Below the pieces are notes generated by a model. The model saw nothing but the letters and a program-made list of their open reading frames with translations, did no database searches and had not been told where the DNA came from. A stretch of 43,680 bases of DNA. Origin: Curvibacter sp. (GTDB taxonomy: Bacteria > Pseudomonadota > Gammaproteobacteria > Burkholderiales > Burkholderiaceae_C). Below, piece after piece: positions 8,409-16,496 of the stretch. The position numbers were made by a program, and so were the translations under genes. The DNA is taken from contig JAFAMV010000256.1 of the NCBI GenBank assembly GCA_019233055.1, forward strand, positions 1 through 43,680. The letters are read 5' to 3'. Numbering within the stretch: position 1 is the first letter of the stretch; each line of letters starts with the position of its first letter.

Positions 8409-9143
8409 TCAGCCCAGGCTCAGCATGGGCGGCAGCTCGGCCAGCGAATCCAGGTAGGCATCGGCCCGCACCGTGCAGATCGGCTGCCCATGGTTGTACC
8501 CATAGCCGAGCAGCGCCACGGGACATCCTGCTGCAGCGGCCGCACGGGCGTCATTGCTCGAATCGCCGACCATCAGCGTGCGCCCGGGCAGCGTACCCAA
8601 GGCCTCGCAGGTCTTGATCAGCGGCAGGGGGTCCGGCTTCTTGCGCTCGAAAGAGTCGCCACCGAACACCGCCCGGAAATAGCCGGCCAGGCCCTTGGCC
8701 TCCAGCAGCGGCCGGGCAAAGCCCAGCGGCTTGTTGGTCACGCAGGCCATGGGCAGGCCCAGCGCCTGCAAGGCGGCCAGCCCCTCGGCCACCCCCTCAT
8801 AGACCTGGGAATGCCGGCCGTTGATCTGCGGGTAGTGGCGCTGGTAGCTGGCCAAGGCTTCGGGGTAGAGGGACTCCACCCGCCGGGCCTGCGGTGCCGT
8901 GCCGTCAGACACCTCGCCCTCAGGCGCGAGCACCGCCGCCAGTGCACTGCGCAGCAGGTGCTCCGTGCCCTTGCCCACCATCGTCAAGATCTGTCCGGAT
9001 GCGATGGCCGGCAGGGCCAGTTCTTCCAACATCAGGTTCAGGGCGGCCGAAAAATCGCCCAGGGTGTCCACCAGGGTGCCGTCCAGATCGAGGATCAGGG
9101 CATCGATGGGTGTCTGGTTCAAAGGAATAGAGTCATTAACCAT
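8409..9143 (-). CDS. gph: Phosphoglycolate phosphatase
   Basis: A 244-residue HAD-superfamily phosphatase. Motif I is DLDGTLVDT (nucleophile first Asp), motif II is VTNKP, and motifs III/IV are RKKPDPLPLI and MVGDSSNDARAA. The cap (about 25-100) is the helical C1 type of Gph/CbbZ enzymes, which dephosphorylate 2-phosphoglycolate formed by DNA repair or RuBisCO side reaction. In many Burkholderiales gph sits directly upstream of trpE; here about 5 kb of chemoreceptor and chalcone-isomerase-like genes separate them. The start at 9143 is the most downstream ATG before motif I; it lacks a clear ribosome binding site and lies inside a 20-bp repeat, so an upstream non-ATG start (TTG, 9191) is not excluded. 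Confidence 0.92.
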   Translation of the reverse strand: MVNDSIPLNQTPIDALILDLDGTLVDTLGDFSAALNLMLEELALPAIASGQILTMVGKGTEHLLRSALAAVLAPEGEVSDGTAPQARRVESLYPEALASYQRHYPQINGRHSQVYEGVAEGLAALQALGLPMACVTNKPLGFARPLLEAKGLAGYFRAVFGGDSFERKKPDPLPLIKTCEALGTLPGRTLMVGDSSNDARAAAAAGCPVALLGYGYNHGQPICTVRADAYLDSLAELPPMLSLG

Positions 9144-9209
9144 GGAATAGAGTCCGTGAACATGGACGACTCGACCGACATCGCCCCGCAATAGAGTCCG
9201 TCACTATGG
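9126..9209. repeat. Three 20-bp direct repeats at the gph start
   Basis: Units AATAGAGTCATTAACCATGG (9126-9145), AATAGAGTCCGTGAACATGG (9146-9165) and AATAGAGTCCGTCACTATGG (9190-9209). The first two abut exactly; the third follows after 24 bp. The gph start codon lies inside the first unit. The array could be binding sites for a regulator of gph or the edge of the acquired fic segment. Confidence 0.6.
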
Positions 9210-9544
9210 CCCAGTTGAGGCATGTTTGCACCGGGTCTGTCCATCGCCCCTCACCATGTGTGCTTGTCAGACCCACATCACCTTGCCTCGCCGCACCCCG
9301 TATTGCGCGCGACACCCCTCAGAGCCAGATGCAGGGCGCCAGCGTGGGATGCCCATCCTGATCCACCGGAAGCGCCCAGCGAGGACGAGCCTCCCGAATC
9401 AGCGGAAGCTCCACGGCTTGGCCGCACCCGCATGATGCAACGCACCATGCCTCGGAAAAAGGTTTTCATCGTGCCAGCCGGACCAGGCATTTGTTCGCGA
9501 TTCGCTGGAAAGTGACCTGATGCATCGCAGAAATTCAATATCGA
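9210..9544. other. Intergenic segment without a recognisable gene
   Basis: Open frames on both strands here give Pro/Arg/Ser-rich translations with no recognisable domain and no ribosome binding site. The stretch is visibly less GC-rich than its surroundings towards 9450-9630. It contains one copy of a 21-bp sequence also present before deoC (see 9357-9377). Confidence 0.5.
9357..9377 (+). repeat. 21-bp dispersed repeat, copy 1
   Basis: The sequence C followed by CTGATCCACCGGAAGCGCCC is identical to 13145-13165, between xapA and deoC. A match of this length within 43.7 kb is unlikely by chance, so the two places probably share an ancestral segment or a functional element. Confidence 0.6.
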
Positions 9545-9639
9545 CGACACGTTGCTCCCAGAGTGTCGCTGCCGACGACATGACGTGATATCGTGTCGCC
9601 AATTCTTGAAAAAAACGACATGAAGAAGACCTCATGTCG
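9545..9639 (+). promoter_or_regulatory. Three iterated palindromes (CGACAY-N11/12-RTGTCG) before fic
   Basis: Site A 9545-9568 (CGACAC-N12-GTGTCG), site B 9576-9598 (CGACAT-N11-GTGTCG) and site C 9616-9639, where the arms extend to CGACATGA/TCATGTCG. Centres are about 30 and 40 bp apart, i.e. three and four helical turns. They cover the whole promoter region and end 27 bases before the chosen fic start. The repetition strongly suggests binding by a dimeric regulator; the C-terminal winged-helix region of the Fic protein itself is one candidate (inference). Confidence 0.6.
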
Positions 9640-9666
9640 CCGTCAGCAACGCGAACTGCCTGGACC

Positions 9667-10785
9667 ATGAGCGACCCATTGCCCCCTTGGCGCGCTGAAA
9701 CACCCTACAACCAACTGCCGCCTTTGCCACCCCAGCATGACCTTGAAAGCAAGGTCGTGCTGAAGGCGTGCATCACCGCACGCGCAGCGCTGGCTGAGCT
9801 GAAGCAGGCGGCAGAGTTGATCCCGAACCAGACGATGCTGATCAACACGATCCCGCTGCTGGAAGCCAAGGACAGCTCCGAGATCGAAAACATTGTGACC
9901 ACCACTGACCTGCTGTTCCAGCATGTACAAGGGGATGGCACCGCTGACCATGCCACCAAAGAGGCTTTGCGCTACCGTTCGGCCTTGCAGCGGGGGTTCA
10001 TGTCGCTCAAGGACCGCCCCTTGTGCACCGCCACCGCCGTGGAAATTTGCCGCACCCTCAAAGGCGCCGACATGGACATCCGGCGCACACCCGGTACGCA
10101 ACTGGCGAATGACCGCACTGGCGAAGTGATCTACACCCCGCCAGAGGGCGAGGCAAGACTGCGAGACCTGTTGGGCAACTGGGAGCGCTTTCTGCACCAC
10201 CAGACGGAACTCGATCCATTGATCCGCATGGCTGTGGGTCACTACCAGTTCGAAGCCATCCATCCCTTCATCGATGGCAACGGACGCACCGGCCGGGTGG
10301 TGAATATTTTGTACCTCATCCAGGAACGGCTCCTGAGCCTGCCCATTCTTTACCTGAGCCGCCACATCATCACGCACAAGGCCGATTACTACCGTCTTCT
10401 GCTGGAGGTGACACAGAAGGAAGCCTGGGAGCCCTGGGTGCTGTTCATGCTCCAAGCGGTGGAAGAGACCTCACGTTGGACCACGGCCAAGATTGCGGCC
10501 ATCCGCAGCCTGGCCGATCACACCACAGAACACGTGCGCGCGCGGCTGCCCAAGATCTACAGCCGCGAACTGGTCGATGTGATCTTCGAGCAGCCCTACT
10601 GTCGCATCGCCAACCTGGTTGAAAAAGACATCGCCCAACGGCAGGCAGCCTCTCGATACCTGAAGGACCTGGTGGAGCTGGGCGTACTGCGCGAAATGCA
10701 GTACGGCAAAGAGAAGCTCTTCATCCATCCCAGATTGATGCAACTGTTGACACGCGACAGCAATGGCTTCGTGCCTTACGCCTGA
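9667..10785 (+). CDS. fic: Fic-domain AMP-transferase (SoFic-type, class II)
   Basis: A 372-residue Fic protein. The catalytic loop HPFIDGNGRTGR lies at 199-210 (catalytic His199), and the beta-hairpin flap TGEVIYTPP is at 151-159. The N-terminal inhibitory helix motif is SSEIEN at 70-75, with Glu74 placed to block ATP gamma-phosphate, which marks it as class II with built-in autoinhibition. The first 40 residues (PYNQLPPLPP) and the C-terminal winged-helix region (YCRIANLVEKDIAQRQAASR, about 290-365) match the Shewanella SoFic layout, which has about the same length; this decided the start at 9667 over the in-frame ATG at 9634. Such enzymes AMPylate proteins; the target is unknown. No separate antitoxin gene is adjacent. 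Codon use looks less GC-biased than in neighbours, suggesting acquisition. Confidence 0.93.
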   Translation: MSDPLPPWRAETPYNQLPPLPPQHDLESKVVLKACITARAALAELKQAAELIPNQTMLINTIPLLEAKDSSEIENIVTTTDLLFQHVQGDGTADHATKEALRYRSALQRGFMSLKDRPLCTATAVEICRTLKGADMDIRRTPGTQLANDRTGEVIYTPPEGEARLRDLLGNWERFLHHQTELDPLIRMAVGHYQFEAIHPFIDGNGRTGRVVNILYLIQERLLSLPILYLSRHIITHKADYYRLLLEVTQKEAWEPWVLFMLQAVEETSRWTTAKIAAIRSLADHTTEHVRARLPKIYSRELVDVIFEQPYCRIANLVEKDIAQRQAASRYLKDLVELGVLREMQYGKEKLFIHPRLMQLLTRDSNGFVPYA

Positions 10786-11211
10786 GAAAGCCGCCAGGAG
10801 CAACGCACACGACCACAAACGCCAACGGGCAATCTCGGCGCGCTCCAAGGCCTTGCGCTCGATCTGGCCGCGCAGCTCGCGCACACGCCACGTGGCCTCA
10901 CCAAGCCAAGCATCGTCCATCGACAGGACGGCCAGGAGGGTGGGCTCTTCACGCGATTGTTGAGCGATGTGGACGTTGTGGTGCTGCCAGGCCGGGTCCG
11001 GATTGCCGCCACGCCCGGCGATTTCGTGTCGAGACCAGGGGTCGCAGCATGTTTGGCCTAGGCAAAGAGCTGAATCCGGCCCTGATTCTGACAACCGCCG
11101 CCCAGACCGCGACCGGCGTCGCTCCGAACCCCGAGGGCTGGACCGGTGGCATTGCCAGGGCAAGCCGGTGGCGGTCATGCTGGCATCGATGTTCCGCCCT
11201 CCCGAACTGCC
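10786..11211. other. Intergenic segment, possible gene remnant
   Basis: A minus-strand frame spanning about 10780-11020 reads REEPTLLAVLSMDDAWLGE and then a helical stretch ending WRLWSCALLLAAFS, but it has no start with a ribosome binding site and matches no family I recognise. A plus-strand frame from 11049 (MFGLGKELNPALILTTAAQT) is likewise unassigned. The stretch may be debris left by the insertion of fic, or the regulatory region of the downstream lysR. Confidence 0.35.
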
Positions 11212-12144
11212 ATGGCCTCATCCCCCCTCGACTCAAGCCGACTGGCCCGCACGAACCCTCGGCTGCTCCACTATTTCACCGCCGTCGCCGAAGAACTGAG
11301 CTTCAGCAGGGCGGCACTGCGCCTGAACATGTCGCAGCCGCCGCTGAGCCTGCACATCAGGGAACTCGAAACCCTGCTCGACACCCGGCTGTTCCGGCGC
11401 AGCACCCGCAGCGTGGCCCTGACCGCAGCCGGCCGGCTGCTGCTCACCGAGACGCAGAAGATCCAGCAACTGACCCAGGAATCCCTGCACCGGGTCTGCC
11501 AGATCGGGCGCGGCCTGTCCGGGCACATGGCCATCGGCCTCGTCGGCACGGCAGCCTGGGGCCGGCTGCTGCCGGCCCTGCGGCGCTTCCAGCAACAGCA
11601 GCCCGAGGTCCGCTGGACAGTCACCGAGCTGACACCCGGCCAGCAAGCCGAAGCCCTGCTGAGCCACCGCCTTGATCTCGGGATCTGGCGCAGCATCGAT
11701 CAGACCGCCCTGCCGCCGCCGCTGGCCCGCCAGTTGCTGGAACAGGAGCGCCTGGCCATGGCCCTGCCCGCCAACCATCCCCTGCTGAGCCGGCACCGCC
11801 GGGCCATTCCCTTGAAAGCCCTCGAATCGGAGGCGCTGGTCTGCCTGCTGCCGCAGCCCCTGGGGCTCGGAGAGCAACTCATCAGCTTGCTGGCGCAACA
11901 CCGGGTCAGACCGCGATGGATCCACCAGGTCATGGAGCCGCAAACCGCCCTGGCCCTGGTCGGCCAGGGTCAGGGGCTCACCCTTCTGCCCGAAGGCTAT
12001 GCGCGGATCGGCTGGCCTCGCATCGAATGGCGGTCGCTGTGCGAAACCATCGACGCCGACCTCTATGCCGTGACCCATCCGGAAGCCCTGTCGCCCGCCG
12101 TCCAGCGCTTCCTCGCCGTGCTGCATCCCGGCAGCGAGGCCTGA
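11212..12144 (+). CDS. LysR-family regulator of the nucleoside operon (XapR-like position)
   Basis: A 310-residue LysR-type protein. The winged helix-turn-helix is at about 14-75 (LLHYFTAVAEELSFSRAALR, then LNMSQPPLSLHIRELE), followed by the linker helix and a periplasmic-binding-protein-like effector domain (GLSGHMAIGLVGTAAW, RLDLGIWRS, GQGLTLLPEG). The start at 11212 gives normal length but has no evident ribosome binding site; the frame is open further upstream. It lies 126 bases upstream of a xapA-deoC-deoB-nupG-tsx run on the same strand. E. coli XapR, also LysR-type, controls xapAB, so control of this operon by a nucleoside signal is the natural inference. Confidence 0.9.
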   Translation: MASSPLDSSRLARTNPRLLHYFTAVAEELSFSRAALRLNMSQPPLSLHIRELETLLDTRLFRRSTRSVALTAAGRLLLTETQKIQQLTQESLHRVCQIGRGLSGHMAIGLVGTAAWGRLLPALRRFQQQQPEVRWTVTELTPGQQAEALLSHRLDLGIWRSIDQTALPPPLARQLLEQERLAMALPANHPLLSRHRRAIPLKALESEALVCLLPQPLGLGEQLISLLAQHRVRPRWIHQVMEPQTALALVGQGQGLTLLPEGYARIGWPRIEWRSLCETIDADLYAVTHPEALSPAVQRFLAVLHPGSEA

Positions 12145-12159
12145 GCCCACCGCCATCGC

Positions 12160-12233
12160 CGCGATTCATCCACGCAGGCTCTGAATCGCGCTGCCAATGT
12201 GTATTGGACCGTGCCACAGGCCGCTCCTAGCAT
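12160..12233 (+). promoter_or_regulatory. Dyads and candidate promoter of the xapA operon
   Basis: A 9-bp inverted repeat CGCGATTCA (12160-12168) / TGAATCGCG (12182-12190) follows the lysR stop; without a U-run it may be a terminator-like hairpin or operator. Next comes CCAAT-GTGT-ATTGG (12194-12207), a dyad that overlaps a possible -35 TTGGAC (12204-12209), with TAGCAT (12228-12233) as -10 after 18 bp. The second dyad is well placed for a LysR activator. Confidence 0.4.
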
Positions 12234-12270
12234 GGACCTCAAGCCATCGACATCCATCTGGAGCACCACC

Positions 12271-13140
12271 ATGTCCACTGCCGCCATCCTCTCCGAGGAC
12301 ACCGCCCATGCCGCCGCCGAATCGATCCGCCGCCATCGGCCCGACTTCATTCCGCGCGCAGCCCTGATCCTCGGCTCGGGCCTGGGCGGATTGGCCGACA
12401 CCCTGTCGGGCACGCAATCCTTCCCCTACCGTGCCTTGCCGGGGTTCCCGGTCAGCAGCGTGCCCGGTCATGCCGGTGAACTGGTGCTGGGCGAACTGGA
12501 GGGCGTGCCGGTGGCCTGCATGAAGGGCCGGGGGCATTTCTATGAGGGTCAGGGCATGTCGGTCATGACCTCGGCCGTGCGCACCCTGCGCCTGCTGGGC
12601 TGCGAGTTCCTGTTCGCCACCAATGCGGCCGGCTCGATGCGCCGCGAACTCGGGCCGGGGCGGCTGGTGGCGCTGAGCGACCACCTCAATTTCATGCCCG
12701 GCTCCGCCCTCACAGGCCCCAACGACGAACGCTTCGGGCCTCGCTTCTTCAGCCTCGCCGACGCCTACAACCCCCAGTTGCGCGCGCATCTTCACCGGGT
12801 GGCCCAGGCCCAGGGCATCGCCCTGGCCGAAGGCGTCTTTGCCGCCTACAGCGGCCCCCATTTCGAGACCCCGGCCGAGATCCGCATGATGCAGATCCTG
12901 GGCGCCGATGTGGTGGGCATGTCCATCGTCCCGGAGGTGGTCTCGGCCCGCCATTGCGGCATGCGGGTGCTGGCCGTCTCGGCCATCACCAACCACGCAG
13001 AGGGCCTCTCCGACACCCGGCTGTCGCACGAGCAGACCCTGGCCAATGCAGCCCTGGCGGCCCAGGACTTCATGCGACTGATCCGCGCCTTCTTTGCCGA
13101 CCTGGCCCAGACGGCCGAACCGCCAGCCCGAGCCGCCTGA
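12271..13140 (+). CDS. xapA: Purine nucleoside phosphorylase, xanthosine phosphorylase type
   Basis: A 289-residue trimeric-class purine nucleoside phosphorylase. Phosphate-binding LGSGLGG is at 34-40, then GHAGELVLG, GRGHFYEG (86-93), ATNAAGS, the base-binding FET with Glu199, VVGMSIVPEV and AITNHAEGLSD with Asn241. The last motif and the overall wording follow E. coli XapA (xanthosine/inosine/guanosine phosphorylase) closely. It splits nucleosides with phosphate to base and (deoxy)ribose-1-phosphate in the cytoplasm. The start at 12271 gives the family's N-terminus; an upstream frame extension to 12199 is unlikely. deoC follows 31 bases later. Confidence 0.92.
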   Translation: MSTAAILSEDTAHAAAESIRRHRPDFIPRAALILGSGLGGLADTLSGTQSFPYRALPGFPVSSVPGHAGELVLGELEGVPVACMKGRGHFYEGQGMSVMTSAVRTLRLLGCEFLFATNAAGSMRRELGPGRLVALSDHLNFMPGSALTGPNDERFGPRFFSLADAYNPQLRAHLHRVAQAQGIALAEGVFAAYSGPHFETPAEIRMMQILGADVVGMSIVPEVVSARHCGMRVLAVSAITNHAEGLSDTRLSHEQTLANAALAAQDFMRLIRAFFADLAQTAEPPARAA

Positions 13141-13144
13141 TCCA

Positions 13145-13165
13145 CCTGATCCACCGGAAGCGCCC
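13145..13165 (+). repeat. 21-bp dispersed repeat, copy 2
   Basis: Identical to 9357-9377. Here it lies between the xapA stop and the deoC start and is preceded by a partial tandem copy (TGATCCACC twice, 13138-13155). Confidence 0.6.
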
Positions 13166-13171
13166 CTGCCC

Positions 13172-13933
13172 ATGAAGACACTGCCCCCCGATCAATTGAC
13201 CCGGATCATCTCCGTGCTGGACCTGACCTCGCTCGATGACGATGACGACGAGGCCCGCATCGAGGCCCTGTGCGCCCAGGCCTGCACCCCCTACGGCTCA
13301 CCTGCAGCCCTGTGCATCCAGCGCCGGTTCCTGCCCCTGGCCCACCGCTGCCTCAGCCAGGCGGGCTTGCGCCCCCAGGTGCGGCTGGCCAGCGTGGCGA
13401 ACTTCCCGGACGGCGCGAGCGATGCGCGGCGCGCGGTCCGCGACATCGAGGCGGCGCTCGACCAGGGCGCCGACGAGGTGGACCTGGTGATGCCCTGGCG
13501 CGCCCTCCTGCAAGGTGACGCCTCGTTGGCCGCGCAACTGGTGCAAGCCTGCCGGCGCGCCGCGTCCGGCAAGACGCTCAAGGTCATCCTCGAGAGCGGC
13601 GAACTCCAGAGCGACGTGCTGGTGCGCCAGGCGACCCGCATCGCCATCGACGCCGGCGCCGACTTCATCAAGACCTCCACCGGCAAGGCCTCGGTCCACG
13701 CCACGCCCCAGGCCGCGCGGGTGATGTTGCACACCCTGGCGCAGCACAACCCCGGCTGCGGCTTCAAGGCCGCCGGTGGCATCCGCGAACCGGCCCAGGC
13801 CCAGCACTACCTCCACCTGGCCGCCAGCATCCTGGGGCCGGCCTGGCCCACGCCCGAACGCTTCCGCCTCGGGGCTTCCAGTCTGCTGGCCCGGTTGATC
13901 CACCCGGATCAGGCGGACCCCTCGGGCTATTGA
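13172..13933 (+). CDS. deoC: Deoxyribose-phosphate aldolase
   Basis: A 253-residue class I aldolase that cleaves 2-deoxyribose-5-phosphate to glyceraldehyde-3-phosphate and acetaldehyde. All three key residues align with E. coli DeoC: Asp104 in EVDLVMPWRAL, Schiff-base Lys167 in FIKTSTGKA and Lys199 in GFKAAGGIR. The DLTSLDDDDDEARIEALCAQ segment is the long-form (E. coli-type) N-terminus. Start 13172 is chosen as the ATG giving family length. It is co-directional with xapA and deoB, 31 and 11 bases away. Confidence 0.95.
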   Translation: MKTLPPDQLTRIISVLDLTSLDDDDDEARIEALCAQACTPYGSPAALCIQRRFLPLAHRCLSQAGLRPQVRLASVANFPDGASDARRAVRDIEAALDQGADEVDLVMPWRALLQGDASLAAQLVQACRRAASGKTLKVILESGELQSDVLVRQATRIAIDAGADFIKTSTGKASVHATPQAARVMLHTLAQHNPGCGFKAAGGIREPAQAQHYLHLAASILGPAWPTPERFRLGASSLLARLIHPDQADPSGY

Positions 13934-13944
13934 GGAGCACGACC

Positions 13945-15186
13945 ATGGCCAGAGTCTTTGTGCTCGTGATCGACTCGCTGGGCATCGGCGCCCTGCCCGA
14001 TGCGGCAGCCTTCGGTGACCAGGGCAGCAACACCCTGCTGCACATCGCCCAGCACTGTGCCGCCGGCCTGGCCGACAACGCACAACGCCAAGGGGCGCTG
14101 CACATTCCCCATCTGCGGCGTGCCGGCCTGTCCCACGCGCTGCACCTGGCCTGTGGCGAAGGCCTTCCCGGCCCTGAGCCACGCTGTGACGGCGCCTGGG
14201 CGGCGGCGCGTGAGATCAGCACCGGCAAGGACACCCCGTCCGGGCACTGGGAAATGATGGGCGTGCCTGTGACGCAGCCCTGGGGGCTGTTCCCTCCCGA
14301 TGCCGAAGGCCGTTGTTTCCCGCCGGCGCTGCTGGAGCGCGTCGCCCTGGCCACAGGCCTGCCGGGATGGCTGGGCAACTGCGTGGCCTCCGGGACCGAC
14401 ATCCTGCGGCGCCTCGGCGAGGCCCATGTCCGGACCGGCCGCCCGATCGCCTACACCTCGGCCGACTCGGTGTTCCAGGTCGCCTGCCACGAACACCATT
14501 TCGGCCTGGACCGGCTCCATGCGCTGTGCGAATGCCTGCGCAGCGAGCTGGATGCGCTGCACATCGGCCGGGTGATCGCACGCCCCTTCACCGGCGAGGA
14601 CGCGGCGTCTTTCCGGCGCACCCCGCAGCGGCGCGACTACACCATGCCGCCGCCCGAAGCCACCCTGCTCGAGCGGCTGCAGGAGGCTGGGGGCCACACG
14701 GTGGCGATCGGCAAGATCGCCGACATCTTCGCGCACCGAGGCATCTCCTGCCGGTTGTCGGCCTACGGCACCCAGGACCTGATGGCCGCCACGGTGCAGC
14801 AGGCGCTGCAGGCACCACCGCAAAGCCTGGTGATGTGCAACTTCGTCGACTTCGACCAGAGCTTCGGCCACCGCCGGGACATCGCCGGCTATGCGCAGGA
14901 GCTGGAACTGTTCGACCGGCTCCTGCCCCGGCTGCAGGCCGCCCTGCAGCCCGATGACCTGCTGCTGCTGACCGCCGACCACGGTTGCGACCCCAGTTGG
15001 CAGGGCAGCGACCACACTCGGGAACATGTGCCGCAACTGGCCTGGGGTGCGCGCGTACCAGCCGGCAGCCTGGGCCTGCGCCACAGCTTTGCCGACCTGG
15101 GCCAGAGCGCAGCCCAATGGCTGGGCCTGCCAGCGCTGCCGCACGGCCAGGGCTATGGCCTGGCGGCGCCCGCTGCGGCGTCGTGA
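13945..15186 (+). CDS. deoB: Phosphopentomutase
   Basis: A 413-residue alkaline-phosphatase-superfamily mutase that interconverts (deoxy)ribose-1- and 5-phosphates. Metal-binding and active-site segments visible are VIDSLGIGALPDA at the N-terminus, STGKDTPSGHWEMMG containing the phospho-threonine region, DFDQSFGHRRD, and TADHGCDPSW...DHTREHVP near the C-terminus. ATG at 13945 has GAGGAG eight bases upstream, better than the TTG at 13930. It links the XapA product to the DeoC substrate in the same operon. Confidence 0.95.
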   Translation: MARVFVLVIDSLGIGALPDAAAFGDQGSNTLLHIAQHCAAGLADNAQRQGALHIPHLRRAGLSHALHLACGEGLPGPEPRCDGAWAAAREISTGKDTPSGHWEMMGVPVTQPWGLFPPDAEGRCFPPALLERVALATGLPGWLGNCVASGTDILRRLGEAHVRTGRPIAYTSADSVFQVACHEHHFGLDRLHALCECLRSELDALHIGRVIARPFTGEDAASFRRTPQRRDYTMPPPEATLLERLQEAGGHTVAIGKIADIFAHRGISCRLSAYGTQDLMAATVQQALQAPPQSLVMCNFVDFDQSFGHRRDIAGYAQELELFDRLLPRLQAALQPDDLLLLTADHGCDPSWQGSDHTREHVPQLAWGARVPAGSLGLRHSFADLGQSAAQWLGLPALPHGQGYGLAAPAAAS

Positions 15187-15224
15187 CTCGCCAGCATCCA
15201 CCCCCGCACGAGGAGGACCACCCC

Positions 15225-16496
15225 ATGGACATCCGCCGCCGGCTTCAATGCATGTCGTTCCTGCAGTACTTCATCTGGGGCAGCTGGGTCGTCACGCTGG
15301 GGGCCTATCTGATCAGGACCCTGGGGTTCAACGGCTCGCAAGTGGGTGCGGTCTACAGCAGCAAGGGCCTGGCGGCCCTGCTCATGCCGGCACTGCTGGG
15401 CCTGCTGGCCGACCGCTTCGTGGCCGCCCACCGCCTCTATGCCCTGTGCCATGGCCTCAGCGCCCTGACCCTGTTCTGGGCCGCCGACATCCGCGACGCC
15501 GACACCCTGTTCTGGGTCATGGCGCTCAACATGATGTGTTTCATGCCCACCTTGGCCCTGTCCAACACCATCAGCTATTTCTGCCTCGACCGGCACCGGC
15601 TGGACACGGTCGCCGAATTTCCCGCCATCCGGGTCTTCGGCACCATGGGTTTCATTGCCGCCATGTGGACCGTCAGCCTGCTCGGCCTCGAACTCAGCCA
15701 CCGGCAGTTGCAGATCGCCGGCACCGCGTCCCTGCTGCTCGCCGCCTACGCCCTGACCCTGCCCGAGGTCACGCCCGCCCGCGATGGCCGCAACCCACAC
15801 CAGAGCCTGCGCAGCCGGCTCGGACTGGACGCCCTGGCCCTGCTCGCCCAGCCCCGGATGGCGGTGTTCTTCCTCTTTGCCATGCTGCTGGGCGTGGTCT
15901 TGCAGATCACCGGCACCTTCGGCAACCCCTTCCTGCACGACTTCGCAGCCCAGCCGGCCTACCGCGACAGCCTGGTCGTCCGCCACCCTTCGCTGCTGCT
16001 GTCGGTGTCCCAGTTGTCCGAGATCGCCTTCATCCTGAGCATCCCCTTCTTTCTGAAGCGTTTCGGCATCAAGACCGTGATGCTCATCAGCATGCTGGCC
16101 TGGACCCTGCGTTTCGGCTTCTTCGCCTTCGGCAATCCCTCAGCGGGCGGCATGGTGCTGTTGCTGCTGTCCATGGTGGTCTATGGCTGCGCCTTCGACT
16201 TCTTCAACATCTCCGGCTCCATCTTCATCGAGCAGGAATTCGGGGCTGACACCCGGGCCAGCGCCCAGGGTCTCTTCATGACCGTGGTCAATGGCCTGGG
16301 TGCCTTTGCCGGCGCCCGCCTCAGCGGTTGGGTGGTGGACAGTTTCACCACCGCCGGAGTGCGTGACTGGCAAAGCATCTGGCTGGTCTTTGCCGGCTAC
16401 ACCCTGTTGCTGGCCGGCCTGTTCGCCCTCGCATTCCGCCCCGCACCGGCGCCCTCGGCGGCGCAAGCTCCCCGTTCTGAAAGGACCCACCCTTGA
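15225..16496 (+). CDS. Nucleoside:H+ symporter, NupG/XapB family
   Basis: A 423-residue inner-membrane MFS protein with about 12 hydrophobic helices. The N-terminus MSFLQYFIWGSWVVTLGAYL, LLGLLADRFVAAHRLYALCH and the C-terminal FFNISGSIFIEQE segment are typical of the nucleoside:H+ symporter family (NupG, XapB; about 418 residues). AGGAGG lies eight bases before the ATG. Position directly after deoB and before a Tsx-like porin supports nucleoside import; which nucleoside is preferred cannot be read from sequence, though partnership with a XapA-type enzyme points to purine nucleosides. Confidence 0.9.
   Translation: MDIRRRLQCMSFLQYFIWGSWVVTLGAYLIRTLGFNGSQVGAVYSSKGLAALLMPALLGLLADRFVAAHRLYALCHGLSALTLFWAADIRDADTLFWVMALNMMCFMPTLALSNTISYFCLDRHRLDTVAEFPAIRVFGTMGFIAAMWTVSLLGLELSHRQLQIAGTASLLLAAYALTLPEVTPARDGRNPHQSLRSRLGLDALALLAQPRMAVFFLFAMLLGVVLQITGTFGNPFLHDFAAQPAYRDSLVVRHPSLLLSVSQLSEIAFILSIPFFLKRFGIKTVMLISMLAWTLRFGFFAFGNPSAGGMVLLLLSMVVYGCAFDFFNISGSIFIEQEFGADTRASAQGLFMTVVNGLGAFAGARLSGWVVDSFTTAGVRDWQSIWLVFAGYTLLLAGLFALAFRPAPAPSAAQAPRSERTHP

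Noticed and set aside
9634..9666. Upstream ATG (9634) as start of fic
   Set aside because: It lies inside palindrome C and adds 11 residues not found in the SoFic layout; the 9667 start gives the expected length and N-terminus.
10471..11178. 235-codon minus-strand frame overlapping the fic 3' end
   Set aside because: Its first half is antisense to fic and the rest has no recognisable family; kept only as a possible remnant.
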